Of a stretch of 64,000 nucleotides of DNA, positions 34,974 to 41,907 are shown piece after piece. The DNA is taken from the NCBI GenBank assembly GCA_003243255.1, contig QFQM01000003.1:32111-96110 (forward strand), written 5' to 3'. The stretch is from Flavobacterium psychrophilum. GTDB lineage: Bacteria > Bacteroidota > Bacteroidia > Flavobacteriales > Flavobacteriaceae. The notes below the pieces were generated by a model that did no database searches, was not told the DNA's origin, and was given only the letters and a program-made list of their open reading frames with translations. Position 1 is the stretch's first letter; each line of letters opens with the position of its first letter. Position numbers and translations under genes: made by a program.

Positions 34974-36176
34974 ATGAAAAACTTTTTATTCATTTTCATC
35001 CTGTTCAATTCATTGTTTATCTACTCTCAAAACAGTGGATTATATAAGTTCGAAGATGCATCAGGCAAATATGGATTTATAGATAAGTCAGGTAACATTA
35101 TAATTGACCCCGAATATCTCTGGGTAAGTGATTTTAATGATGGTCGTGCATTTGTATCCAAAGAGAATGGCACTTATGGCAGAAAATGGATATGTATAGA
35201 TACTTTGGGAAACAAAATATTTGATTTAGGCAACAACTGGATGAAAGAAGATTTCAGCGAGGGGTTTGCAGTAGTACAATTCCAGGATGAATACTGGTTT
35301 ATAGATAAAGAAGGTAATAAGGCTTTTAACAAAACCTATGCTGATGTAAGAAGCGGATTTAAGCAGGGATATGCAATCGTAAGTGATGAAAAATTTAAAA
35401 ATTTTTACTACATCGATAAGAAAGGAAAAAAATGTGAAAAGCTTCCATCAGGCCATATTACTATATTTAATAAAAATGGTTATGCCGTAAATTTTGACAA
35501 TGGTTATTACGTAACAGATACTTTAGGAAATAAAATAGGTGAAAAACAAACCATCATAAATGGTTCAAGCGAAGGATTATTTAAAGTTCAAAAAAACAAT
35601 AAATGGGGATTTATGAACATAAGTGGTACGATTGCAGTTGACTATTTATATGATGAAGATGAAAGAAATTATTCCTCTAATGAGGATTCACCAAAAAAGA
35701 AATTGAAAAAAAGCGGATTAAAGAATGTATCACTTTTTCACGAAGGATTAGCTAGTTTTCAAAGGGATAGCCTATATGGTTTTATAGATAAAACAGGGAA
35801 AATAGTCATTGAACCACAATTTAAAGGTATTGGATGGTTCTCTGAAGGCTTGGCAGGAGCAAGTTTAGATGGCAAGTTGTGGGGATTTATTGATGAAACC
35901 GGAAAATTTATCCTAAACCCAATATATTACAAAACAGATGCTTTTGAAAAGAACATCTGTGCAGTGAGAATACATTATGTGGAATGGGAAATGGCCAATG
36001 ATTATTACTTTGATGCAATCATAGACAAACTGGGCAACATTTTAAATAAAGTAGAAATGCATTGCTACCTGGGTTTCAATAATGATTTAATAGAATATTA
36101 TGGCGGACCTCATTTTACAGGCGGAGTTCATTACCTGAATAATAAAGCCGAACATATAGTCCCTAAAAAGCTATAG
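34974..36176 (+). CDS. Secreted WG-repeat protein
   Basis: 400 residues with a signal peptide (residues 1-18, cut near IYSQN). It carries about seven WG-type beta-hairpin repeats: KYGFIDKSGNIIIDPEY, EYWFIDKEGNKAF, KWGFMNISGTIAVDY, LYGFIDKTGKIVIEPQF, LWGFIDETGKFILNPIY and weaker copies. WG-repeat proteins are common in Bacteroidota envelopes; their binding partners are mostly unknown. It has its own promoter box and stands alone in the accessory island. Confidence 0.88.
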   Translation: MKNFLFIFILFNSLFIYSQNSGLYKFEDASGKYGFIDKSGNIIIDPEYLWVSDFNDGRAFVSKENGTYGRKWICIDTLGNKIFDLGNNWMKEDFSEGFAVVQFQDEYWFIDKEGNKAFNKTYADVRSGFKQGYAIVSDEKFKNFYYIDKKGKKCEKLPSGHITIFNKNGYAVNFDNGYYVTDTLGNKIGEKQTIINGSSEGLFKVQKNNKWGFMNISGTIAVDYLYDEDERNYSSNEDSPKKKLKKSGLKNVSLFHEGLASFQRDSLYGFIDKTGKIVIEPQFKGIGWFSEGLAGASLDGKLWGFIDETGKFILNPIYYKTDAFEKNICAVRIHYVEWEMANDYYFDAIIDKLGNILNKVEMHCYLGFNNDLIEYYGGPHFTGGVHYLNNKAEHIVPKKL

Positions 36177-36248
36177 CTTGCCAAAACACTCCATAAACAC
36201 AATACTTTACACACTTCCCCGTTATATAGCTATATAAAAACAACCGCC

Positions 36249-36677
36249 ATGAAGAACTATATCCGACTGCTGCTGTTGTTAGCCTCTGCAAACTTTTATG
36301 CCCATAACCTGGACAATTGCGGACTGGACAACAACCCGGCACTTACTGATGATGAAGCGGCTTTTCTTAACGCCTGGTTTGGGGAAGATGAAAATGAAGG
36401 CTTCGATTTTAAAGGAAAAAAAGTATTGATAGTAAACGGTGCCGACGGGCTTAAATTTGAGTCTAAAACCGATTACTTTAAAGACATTAAACAACGCCTG
36501 ACCGAAAGGGGTATGCCGGTAGCCTCCAGCCCTATCCCGCTTACCGAGATGGAAAAGATTCAGTCCGGAGGCTATGACGCCGTTATTACACACTGGGTAG
36601 ACGAACCCATGACCAAAGAGAAAAAAAGGAACATTATAGGCAGGCTTGCTGCCGGCTTTTGGGGTTCAATGAGTTAA
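36249..36677 (+). CDS. Small secreted protein, paralogue A of a tandem pair
   Basis: 142 residues with a signal peptide (LLLLLASANFYAHN). The mature part reads CGLDNNPALTDDEAAFLNAWF, then DFKGKKVLIVNGADG, ending in a basic tail. It is clearly homologous to the next gene (36883), sharing CG(L/I)DNNP, DDEA.FLN, DF.GKK.L.V..G and SGGYDA. No known family recognised. The two copies are separated by a MITE-like element. Confidence 0.7.
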   Translation: MKNYIRLLLLLASANFYAHNLDNCGLDNNPALTDDEAAFLNAWFGEDENEGFDFKGKKVLIVNGADGLKFESKTDYFKDIKQRLTERGMPVASSPIPLTEMEKIQSGGYDAVITHWVDEPMTKEKKRNIIGRLAAGFWGSMS

Positions 36678-36707
36678 TATGATTATCTGAAAAACATTCG
36701 TAAAGAC

Positions 36708-36845
36708 GCTGTCCCAAAAAATAAATTTTATAGCCGTTTTGTCATTTCGATCGTAGCGCAGCGGAGTAGAGAAATCTCTAAAATAAATTAGTTGAGATTT
36801 TTCGACAACACTTCTTTTCGCTCAAAAATAATACTTTGAGACAGC
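36708..36845. mobile_element. 138-bp MITE-like element with terminal inverted repeats
   Basis: Ends are GCTGTCCCAAA (36708-36718) and TTTGAGACAGC (36835-36845), matching as inverted repeats at 10 of 11 positions. Inside lies a second inverted pair, GAGAAATCTC (36769-36778) and GAGATTTTTC (36794-36803), next to GTCATTTCGATCGTAGCGC. No coding capacity. It sits between two tandem paralogues. Confidence 0.65.
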
Positions 36846-36882
36846 CCCTTTATTGTTATCATCAATCAAAATCACATATGCA

Positions 36883-37290
36883 ATGAATTACCTTACCTTA
36901 GTCCTCTTGTTTTTTACATCGCTAACTTTCTCACAAGACCCCGAAAAGTGTGGTATAGATAATAATCCGTTACTGAACAACGACGAAGCCATATTTCTCA
37001 ATGATTATTTAAAAGATGAAAGAGATGACTTCGACTTTACGGGCAAGAAAATCCTTGTGGTGGGCGGATCGGGAGCATCACACTTAGAGTCAAAAAATCA
37101 GTATTTTAAAGGCATAAAAGAATGGGGACAGGGAAAAATAGCAACTCAGCTGTATGCTTTTACTGATGATGAAAAAAAAGCATCAGGAGGCTATGATGCA
37201 ATTGTATCTTACTGGACTAAAACAGAAGTCAATAAGCAAAAAGTAATACGCAAAATAAAGAATGGCAAATGGAAAGTTCCCGGCTGCTGA
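36883..37290 (+). CDS. Small secreted protein, paralogue B of a tandem pair
   Basis: 135 residues from ATG 36883 (an in-frame TTG at 36853 lies near the MITE-like element and is unlikely). Signal peptide LTLVLLFFTSLTFSQ. It shares CGIDNNP, NDEAIFLN, DFTGKKILVVGG and SGGYDAI with paralogue A, and ends in a lysine-rich tail with a final Cys. The function is unknown. The transcript is closed by a shared bidirectional terminator at 37313. Confidence 0.7.
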   Translation: MNYLTLVLLFFTSLTFSQDPEKCGIDNNPLLNNDEAIFLNDYLKDERDDFDFTGKKILVVGGSGASHLESKNQYFKGIKEWGQGKIATQLYAFTDDEKKASGGYDAIVSYWTKTEVNKQKVIRKIKNGKWKVPGC

Positions 37291-37312
37291 TATTCGGAAT
37301 ATTACCAATACT

Positions 37313-37336
37313 AAAAAGCGCCATAAGGCGCTTTTT
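37313..37336. terminator. Bidirectional terminator between convergent genes
   Basis: 10-bp stem AAAAAGCGCC (37313-37322) with GGCGCTTTTT (37327-37336), 4-base loop. The A run on the left and T run on the right serve both strands. Confidence 0.9.
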
Positions 37337-37341
37337 TAAAT

Positions 37342-37767
37342 TTATCTCATTGCAAAAATCGTTACTTCAGCTTTACCCCTTTTAAAATTAACTGAGTCAT
37401 ACCAAAAATCAATACTTTTAATATGTCTTTTGCCTATTGCTATTTCAAATGTTTTGCTTTCACCATTTTTGCATATCTCAAGCGGGCAATCCATAATTTC
37501 CATTTCGCCTGTATCATATAAAACCCTTACCTCTGTAATCGTAAGCGGATAATGCCTTACGGTAACCTTCAGCTTTTTAAAGTTGGCCGTGCGATTTCTT
37601 AGTTTTATGGTATTATGGTCAGAAGTATGGATGGCATAAACAGCACCCAGCTCATGCCAGCCTCCGCGACGTTCCGCCGAAGAAGGCCATGAACCACCGG
37701 TTTCATCCTGGCTATAAGCCATAACGGAAAACAAACAGCATACCGCAATAAAAATAATTTTTCTCAT
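37342..37767 (-). CDS. DUF2541-like secreted protein, copy 1
   Basis: 141 residues with a signal peptide (VCCLFSVMAYSQ). The mature part is a beta-sandwich-like domain: WHELGAVYAIHTSDHNTIKL, FKKLKVTVRHYPLTITEVRV, NGESKTFEIAIGKRHIKSID, FWYDSVNFKRGKAEVTIF. The pattern matches DUF2541-type proteins (E. coli YaaI relatives). The function is unknown. A close paralogue lies at 38602, with a broken gene between the two. Confidence 0.75.
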   Translation of the reverse strand: MRKIIFIAVCCLFSVMAYSQDETGGSWPSSAERRGGWHELGAVYAIHTSDHNTIKLRNRTANFKKLKVTVRHYPLTITEVRVLYDTGEMEIMDCPLEICKNGESKTFEIAIGKRHIKSIDFWYDSVNFKRGKAEVTIFAMR

Positions 37768-38072
37768 TTGGTGTTGGCTTTAGCAATTTATTACTATGAC
37801 AATAGAATGGAACCTTAAAGCCAATGAGGGGTTTTGGCAGTATCAAAGCATTATGAAGGAAGCTTTTATTTAATTTTCGAATAACTCCCTGTTAAAGGAT
37901 TTGGCCTGATCTTCAAAACAAATCCTTTTTACAGAGTTAACCAATTAAATAAGTCTTCCCCCAAAGACCTATAGTAAAGGTATAAAATTTTATTAATTAT
38001 CTAAATTTTAACTAACCCAAATTTAGACCTTTTTTAACAAAAGTTATAGTATATTCGACTAACATATGCTAT
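37768..38072. other. Intergenic region, no gene seen
   Basis: A/T-rich, about 305 bases. The only candidate signal is a reverse-strand TAAATTTG (forward CAAATTTA near 38020), too far from the DUF2541-like gene to be sure. No repeat or RNA gene recognised. Confidence 0.5.
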
Positions 38073-38549
38073 TTATCGCCCAATGGCCCATACATCGCCT
38101 AAATTGAGAAAACTGAACAGCATGTTCTTATCAGGATTGGTGTATCGCTGTGTCTTTTTATCCGGTTTAGCATCAGTTTTAAAATACTGTTGCCATACCG
38201 GAAATAAGACATCATACTTAGCTTTTGCCTTATCAAAACGATAACCTTTCCCGGCATCGCTTGTTACAGACTTAAAATCGGCAACAAAACTACCTTCATA
38301 GTCAGCCTGAGCCTTTATCTGCTCTTCGGGCATGCCTTCCGGCGTATATACAATACGAAGCAGCCCATTATCAAATTCCTTTATCTTGTAGAAGACAAAC
38401 TTCCCCTTAAGCTTCGCTGCCATAGTTGCAGCAATTGCTTTGGCTTAATCCTGTGATGTAACAGTAGTGAGTGATTCCAGGAAAGAAGCATCCTGAGCAA
38501 AAGATGATAACGAAAAAATTAAACAGAAGACTAAAGCTATTTTTTTCAT
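38073..38549 (-). pseudogene. Secreted protein gene broken by one in-frame TAA
   Basis: Reading leftward from ATG 38549-38547 gives a perfect signal peptide (MKKIALVFCLIFSLSSFAQ), DASFLESLTTVTSQD, then a TAA (38447-38445). After it the same frame continues without interruption as AKAIAATMAAKLKGKFVFYK to a stop at 38073. Without the TAA it would be one protein of about 158 residues. The rest (FDKAKAKYDVLFPVWQQYFK, NLGDVWAIGR) has no known family. Restart at internal ATG 38423 would give a 116-residue product with no signal peptide. Probably a recent pseudogene, unless the stop is a sequencing error. Confidence 0.8.
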
Positions 38550-38562
38550 AATGACAGGGCAT

Positions 38563-38590
38563 AAAAAAAGCGCAGTTCCCTGCGCCTTTA
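38563..38590 (-). terminator. Terminator of DUF2541-like copy 2
   Basis: Leftward hairpin: GCGCAG (38570-38575) with CTGCGC (38580-38585), loop TTCC, extended by A/T pairs; the leftward transcript ends in a T run (A run at 38563-38569). Confidence 0.85.
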
Positions 38591-38601
38591 GGTTATATGT
38601 T

Positions 38602-39024
38602 TTATTTTCTTCCAAAAACAGTTACCTCAACCTTACCGCTGGTAAAGTCGGTACTGTCATACCAGAATTCAATACGCTGAACGGTGCGTGTACCACTTTT
38701 GATATCTACCGCCTGGCTTTCGCCATTTTTAGGTATCTCTAATGGTATTTCGATAGTTTCCTGTTCGCCCGTGTTGTAAACAACGGTCATTTTAGTGATA
38801 GTAAGCGGTGCATTTCTCACCGTAACTTTCATCTTTTTAAAGTTCAGTGAAGCATCTTTTTTAACCACAATAGCACTATGATCGGTATTGTGTACAGCTT
38901 CAATGCTGCCTACAAGCAGCCAGGCTCCGCCAAAAGGCGGTCTTTTAACCCTTAGGTCATTCCCATAGGTTGTGGCCATACCCGCAAGGAACAGGCATAG
39001 CATAAGCAAGGTAATTTTTTTCAT
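38602..39024 (-). CDS. DUF2541-like secreted protein, copy 2
   Basis: 140 residues with a signal peptide (LLMLCLFLAGMATTYG). It aligns over its full length with the protein at 37342: VGSIEAVHNTDHSAIVV, FKKMKVTVRNAPLTITKMTV, YNTGEQETIEIPLEI.KNGES, RIEFWYDSTDFTSGKVEVTVF. Tandem duplication with a broken, unrelated secreted gene lying between the copies. The function is unknown. Confidence 0.75.
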   Translation of the reverse strand: MKKITLLMLCLFLAGMATTYGNDLRVKRPPFGGAWLLVGSIEAVHNTDHSAIVVKKDASLNFKKMKVTVRNAPLTITKMTVVYNTGEQETIEIPLEIPKNGESQAVDIKSGTRTVQRIEFWYDSTDFTSGKVEVTVFGRK

Positions 39025-39315
39025 CTGCGTTAATTCTACAGTTAAACAGTTTTTTTGGGGTATTCATTATTTAACTAAAACAGTTTTATCAGGTTTAACC
39101 CTACATTGCCAATGTTAAGTTTATTATATTCAACACAAATAACTTTAGTAAGAAATTGCATCGTAAAAAACACTATGCCAGCATATTAAATTTGAAAACT
39201 GCCGTTAATTCAGTAAAGGTATATTTTTTTATGAATATTCAAATCTTAAATAAATCTTAATTTTTTAAAGATTATATATTCTTACAGTAGCTATATATAA
39301 CTCCTACAACTGTTG

Positions 39316-39400
39316 TTTTGTATCATCATTACACACTTTTGTATAAGACGAAGGGCATACTGCCAACATAACTTTGTATCACTAATTATAAACGATACAA
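39316..39400. promoter_or_regulatory. TTTTGTATC repeats and palindrome upstream of the SDR gene
   Basis: TTTTGTATC at 39316-39324, TTTTGTAT at 39337-39344 and CTTTGTATC at 39372-39380, followed by the inverted copy GATACAA at 39394-39400. The first two are 21 bases apart (two helical turns). The third overlaps the -7 box, so a regulator bound here would affect the SDR promoter; the nearby AraC-family protein is the first candidate. Confidence 0.5.
39369..39376 (+). promoter_or_regulatory. -7 box of the SDR gene
   Basis: TAACTTTG, 29 bases before the ATG; overlaps the TTGTATC half of the palindrome. Confidence 0.6.
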
Positions 39401-39404
39401 TATA

Positions 39405-40223
39405 ATGTCTAAAACAATTTTTATAACAGGTGCATCCAGAGGATTTGGACGCATTTGGGCAGAAGCATTTCTTGAACGCGGTGATAAAGTTGCAGCAACA
39501 GCCAGAAACATTGAAGTACTAAATGATTTAAAAGCTAAATATGGTGATGCTTTATTGCCTATTAAGCTGAATGTGGATAACAGAAGCGAAGCTTTTGATG
39601 CTGTAAATAAGGCTGCAGACCATTTCGGCAGCCTTGATGTGGTGATCAACAACGCGGGATATGGCTTATTTGGCACCATTGAGGAAACAAGCGAGCAGGA
39701 AGCGCGCCAGCAATTTGAAACCAATGTATTTGGCCTTCTTTGGATAACACAGGCTGCACTGCCAATAATGAGAAAGCAGGGCTACGGACACATTATACAA
39801 TTATCAAGCGGCCTTGGTATTTTTACGCTGCCTGTATTAGGTATTTACAATGCCTCAAAATTTGCTGTAGAAGGATTAAGTGAAACGCTTTCACAGGAAG
39901 TAAAAGGGTTCGGCATTAATATAACCCTTGTAGAGCCTAACGGTTTCGCAACCGATTGGGGTGGGTCTTCAGCTGCGCAAACCACAAAACTTGAAGCTTA
40001 TGACGGTGTACGCGATGCATTTAACGAAGGATATGACGACGATGCCTTTGGAGTGCCTGAAGCTACTGTGCCTGCAATACTGAAACTGGTAGAACTTGAA
40101 AATCCTCCATTACGTTATTTTCTTGGAAAGGTTGCCTTACCTATTACGAAACAAGTCTACCAACAACGCCTTGACGAATGGGAACAATATGCCGATGTGG
40201 CCATTGCGGCACATGGTAAATAA
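39405..40223 (+). CDS. Short-chain dehydrogenase/reductase
   Basis: 272 residues, classical SDR. NAD(P)-binding TGASRGFG at residues 7-14, NNAG at about 84-87, catalytic Ser in IQLSSGLG and the YNASK (Tyr-x3-Lys) pair near 152. The Arg-rich AATARN after the first helix suggests NADPH preference. Substrate unknown. An AraC regulator follows in the same direction but behind a terminator, so they are separate units, possibly in a regulatory loop. Confidence 0.93.
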   Translation: MSKTIFITGASRGFGRIWAEAFLERGDKVAATARNIEVLNDLKAKYGDALLPIKLNVDNRSEAFDAVNKAADHFGSLDVVINNAGYGLFGTIEETSEQEARQQFETNVFGLLWITQAALPIMRKQGYGHIIQLSSGLGIFTLPVLGIYNASKFAVEGLSETLSQEVKGFGINITLVEPNGFATDWGGSSAAQTTKLEAYDGVRDAFNEGYDDDAFGVPEATVPAILKLVELENPPLRYFLGKVALPITKQVYQQRLDEWEQYADVAIAAHGK

Positions 40224-40237
40224 TAATAATAATAATT
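40219..40237 (+). repeat. AAT trinucleotide repeat at the SDR stop
   Basis: Six AAT units overlapping and following the TAA stop of the SDR gene. Simple repeat that may vary in length. Confidence 0.7.
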
Positions 40238-40255
40238 AAATCACTACATTTACAC

Positions 40256-40286
40256 AACACCCAAACACCATAGCTTTGGGTGTTTT
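40256..40286 (+). terminator. Terminator between SDR and AraC genes
   Basis: 10-bp stem AACACCCAAA (40256-40265) with TTTGGGTGTT (40275-40284), 9-base loop; the T tail is short. Confidence 0.8.
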
Positions 40287-40298
40287 ACACTTTTAGTT

Positions 40299-41195
40299 AT
40301 GAGACATTACCGTACTATAAGCGAATATAACAGCAGCAATGGTCTGGAAGCACCCGCCAACCCTCTACTCCATTTGTTAGATTGTGCCCTTGTAAACAAG
40401 TGCGACATAATGAAGGACGAATTTACAGCCGATTTTTACCTTATCATGTTTAAAAAAGTACAATCGGGGGTTATCCTTTACGGACGTACTGAATATGACC
40501 ATGATAATGGATCAATGTCATTTATTAAACCAAGGCAGGCAATCCAATTTAAAAATGTTGAATTGGAAGAAAGCGGATTTATAGTCGTTATCCATGAAGA
40601 CTACCTGCATGGGCATAACCTGCACAATGATATAAAAAAGTATGGATATTTTGACTATGAGGCTAACGAGGCGCTTCACCTTTCGCCGCGTGAAGAACAG
40701 GTAATGCTGGATCTTTTTGCTAAAATGCTGTCAGAACACACCAGTAATCCTGATGAGTACAGCCGAGAAATCATTCTTTCTCACGTTGACACCATGCTGA
40801 AATATTCACAGCGCTTTTATAAAAGGCAGTTTATAAACCGTACTACTATTTCGGGTAAGACAGTGTCAAAGTTTAATCAAGTATTGGCAACATATTTTGA
40901 AGACGAAAAGCTTAGGAGCAAAGGTTTACCTACAGTTAAAGCAATTGCAGATTCGCTTAAAACATCGCCCCGCTACTTAAGCGACTTGCTACGGCAGGAA
41001 ACAGGTAAAACCGCAATGGAACTCATACACATCTTCCTGATAGGTGAAGCCAAGAATATGCTTCAGGCATCGGAAAATACCATTTCAGAAACTGCTTATT
41101 TTTTAGGGTTTGAAAATCCGCCATATTTCTCCCGTTTATTCAAAAAAGAAGTAGGGCTCACCCCTGTAGAATTCAGGAAACAGTTTTTAAACTGA
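40299..41195 (+). CDS. AraC-family transcriptional regulator
   Basis: 298 residues. The C-terminal ~100 residues hold the double helix-turn-helix: AIADSLKTSPRYLSDLLRQE is the first and ISETAYFLGFENPPYFSRLF the second, with the family ending GLTPVEFRKQF. The N-terminal 190 residues form a sensing domain (cupin-like in related proteins). It probably controls the upstream SDR gene and/or the reductase at 41303. Its own terminator follows at 41199. Confidence 0.93.
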   Translation: MRHYRTISEYNSSNGLEAPANPLLHLLDCALVNKCDIMKDEFTADFYLIMFKKVQSGVILYGRTEYDHDNGSMSFIKPRQAIQFKNVELEESGFIVVIHEDYLHGHNLHNDIKKYGYFDYEANEALHLSPREEQVMLDLFAKMLSEHTSNPDEYSREIILSHVDTMLKYSQRFYKRQFINRTTISGKTVSKFNQVLATYFEDEKLRSKGLPTVKAIADSLKTSPRYLSDLLRQETGKTAMELIHIFLIGEAKNMLQASENTISETAYFLGFENPPYFSRLFKKEVGLTPVEFRKQFLN

Positions 41196-41198
41196 TAC

Positions 41199-41222
41199 AA
41201 CCGCCACAAGGCGGTTTTTATT
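41199..41222 (+). terminator. Terminator after the AraC gene
   Basis: 7-bp stem AACCGCC (41199-41205) with GGCGGTT (41210-41216), loop ACAA, then TTTATTT. Confidence 0.85.
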
Positions 41223-41281
41223 TGTCTCATTCACCCCCTTTTAATGTCAAGTGTACACCACCTGCAAAACATTTCTTTCTG

Positions 41282-41289
41282 TAACTTTG
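41282..41289 (+). promoter_or_regulatory. -7 box of the RibD-C-like reductase gene
   Basis: TAACTTTG, 14 bases before the ATG at 41303; the same box sequence as the SDR promoter. Confidence 0.6.
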
Positions 41290-41302
41290 AGATTATAAAT
41301 CA

Positions 41303-41866
41303 ATGATTATGAGAAAACTGAATGTTTTTAATTTCATTACGCTTAACGGATTTTACAAAGGTCCTGACAACGACATTAGCTGGCATCGCCACGGCGAAGA
41401 AGAGGCTCAGTATTCTGCCGATGCTATGAAAAGTGATAACATACTTCTTTTTGGACGGGTTACTTACGAGATGATGGCTTCGTGGTGGCCTACGCCAATG
41501 GCTGCGGAGGCTTATCCTGATGTGGCACGGGGCATGAACAATGCCGAGAAGATAGTTTTCTCCAACATTATTGAAGACCCCAAGTGGCAAAATACCAAAG
41601 TAATGTGTGGAAATATTGCAGAGAAGATACATCTACTGAAGCAACAGCCGGGAAAAGACATGACAATTTTAGGTAGCGGAACTATTGTATCGCTATTTAC
41701 GGATGCAGGACTTATAGATAATTACCAGATCATGATAGACCCGCTGATACTATCAGAAGGCACAACTATTTTCAATGGAACAAAACACCCTTTGAATCTG
41801 AAACTTACAGACACAAAAACCTTTGCAAGCGGAGTGGTTCTGTTAAATTATGAGCCTTTGCCATAA
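41303..41866 (+). CDS. RibD C-terminal/dihydrofolate reductase-like protein
   Basis: 187 residues (ATG 41303; ATG 41309 is equally possible). Pattern of the RibD_C/DHFR-like reductases: NFITLNGFYKGP near the N-terminus, DNILLFGRVTYEMMASWWP, MNNAEKIVFSN and ILGSGTIVSLFTDAGLIDNYQIMIDPLILSEG. Probably NADPH-dependent; the substrate is unknown. Stand-alone stress-type gene with the same -7 box as the SDR gene. Confidence 0.9.
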   Translation: MIMRKLNVFNFITLNGFYKGPDNDISWHRHGEEEAQYSADAMKSDNILLFGRVTYEMMASWWPTPMAAEAYPDVARGMNNAEKIVFSNIIEDPKWQNTKVMCGNIAEKIHLLKQQPGKDMTILGSGTIVSLFTDAGLIDNYQIMIDPLILSEGTTIFNGTKHPLNLKLTDTKTFASGVVLLNYEPLP

Positions 41867-41907
41867 AACATATTGCTAATACTGCCAACTTAGACTGCGA
41901 CTGTAAA

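Larger units (their letters stand above)
39025..39404. other. Regulatory spacer between divergent genes
   Basis: About 380 A/T-rich bases without a gene. The right-hand part holds TTTTGTAT repeats and the SDR promoter (separate entries). The left part has no recognisable motif. Confidence 0.55.

Noticed and set aside
36249..37290. Toxin-antitoxin pair
   Set aside because: Both proteins have signal peptides and are homologous to each other, which fits duplication rather than toxin and antitoxin.
39386..39724. Reverse-strand open frame inside the SDR gene
   Set aside because: Fully antisense to a recognised SDR and covers its promoter.
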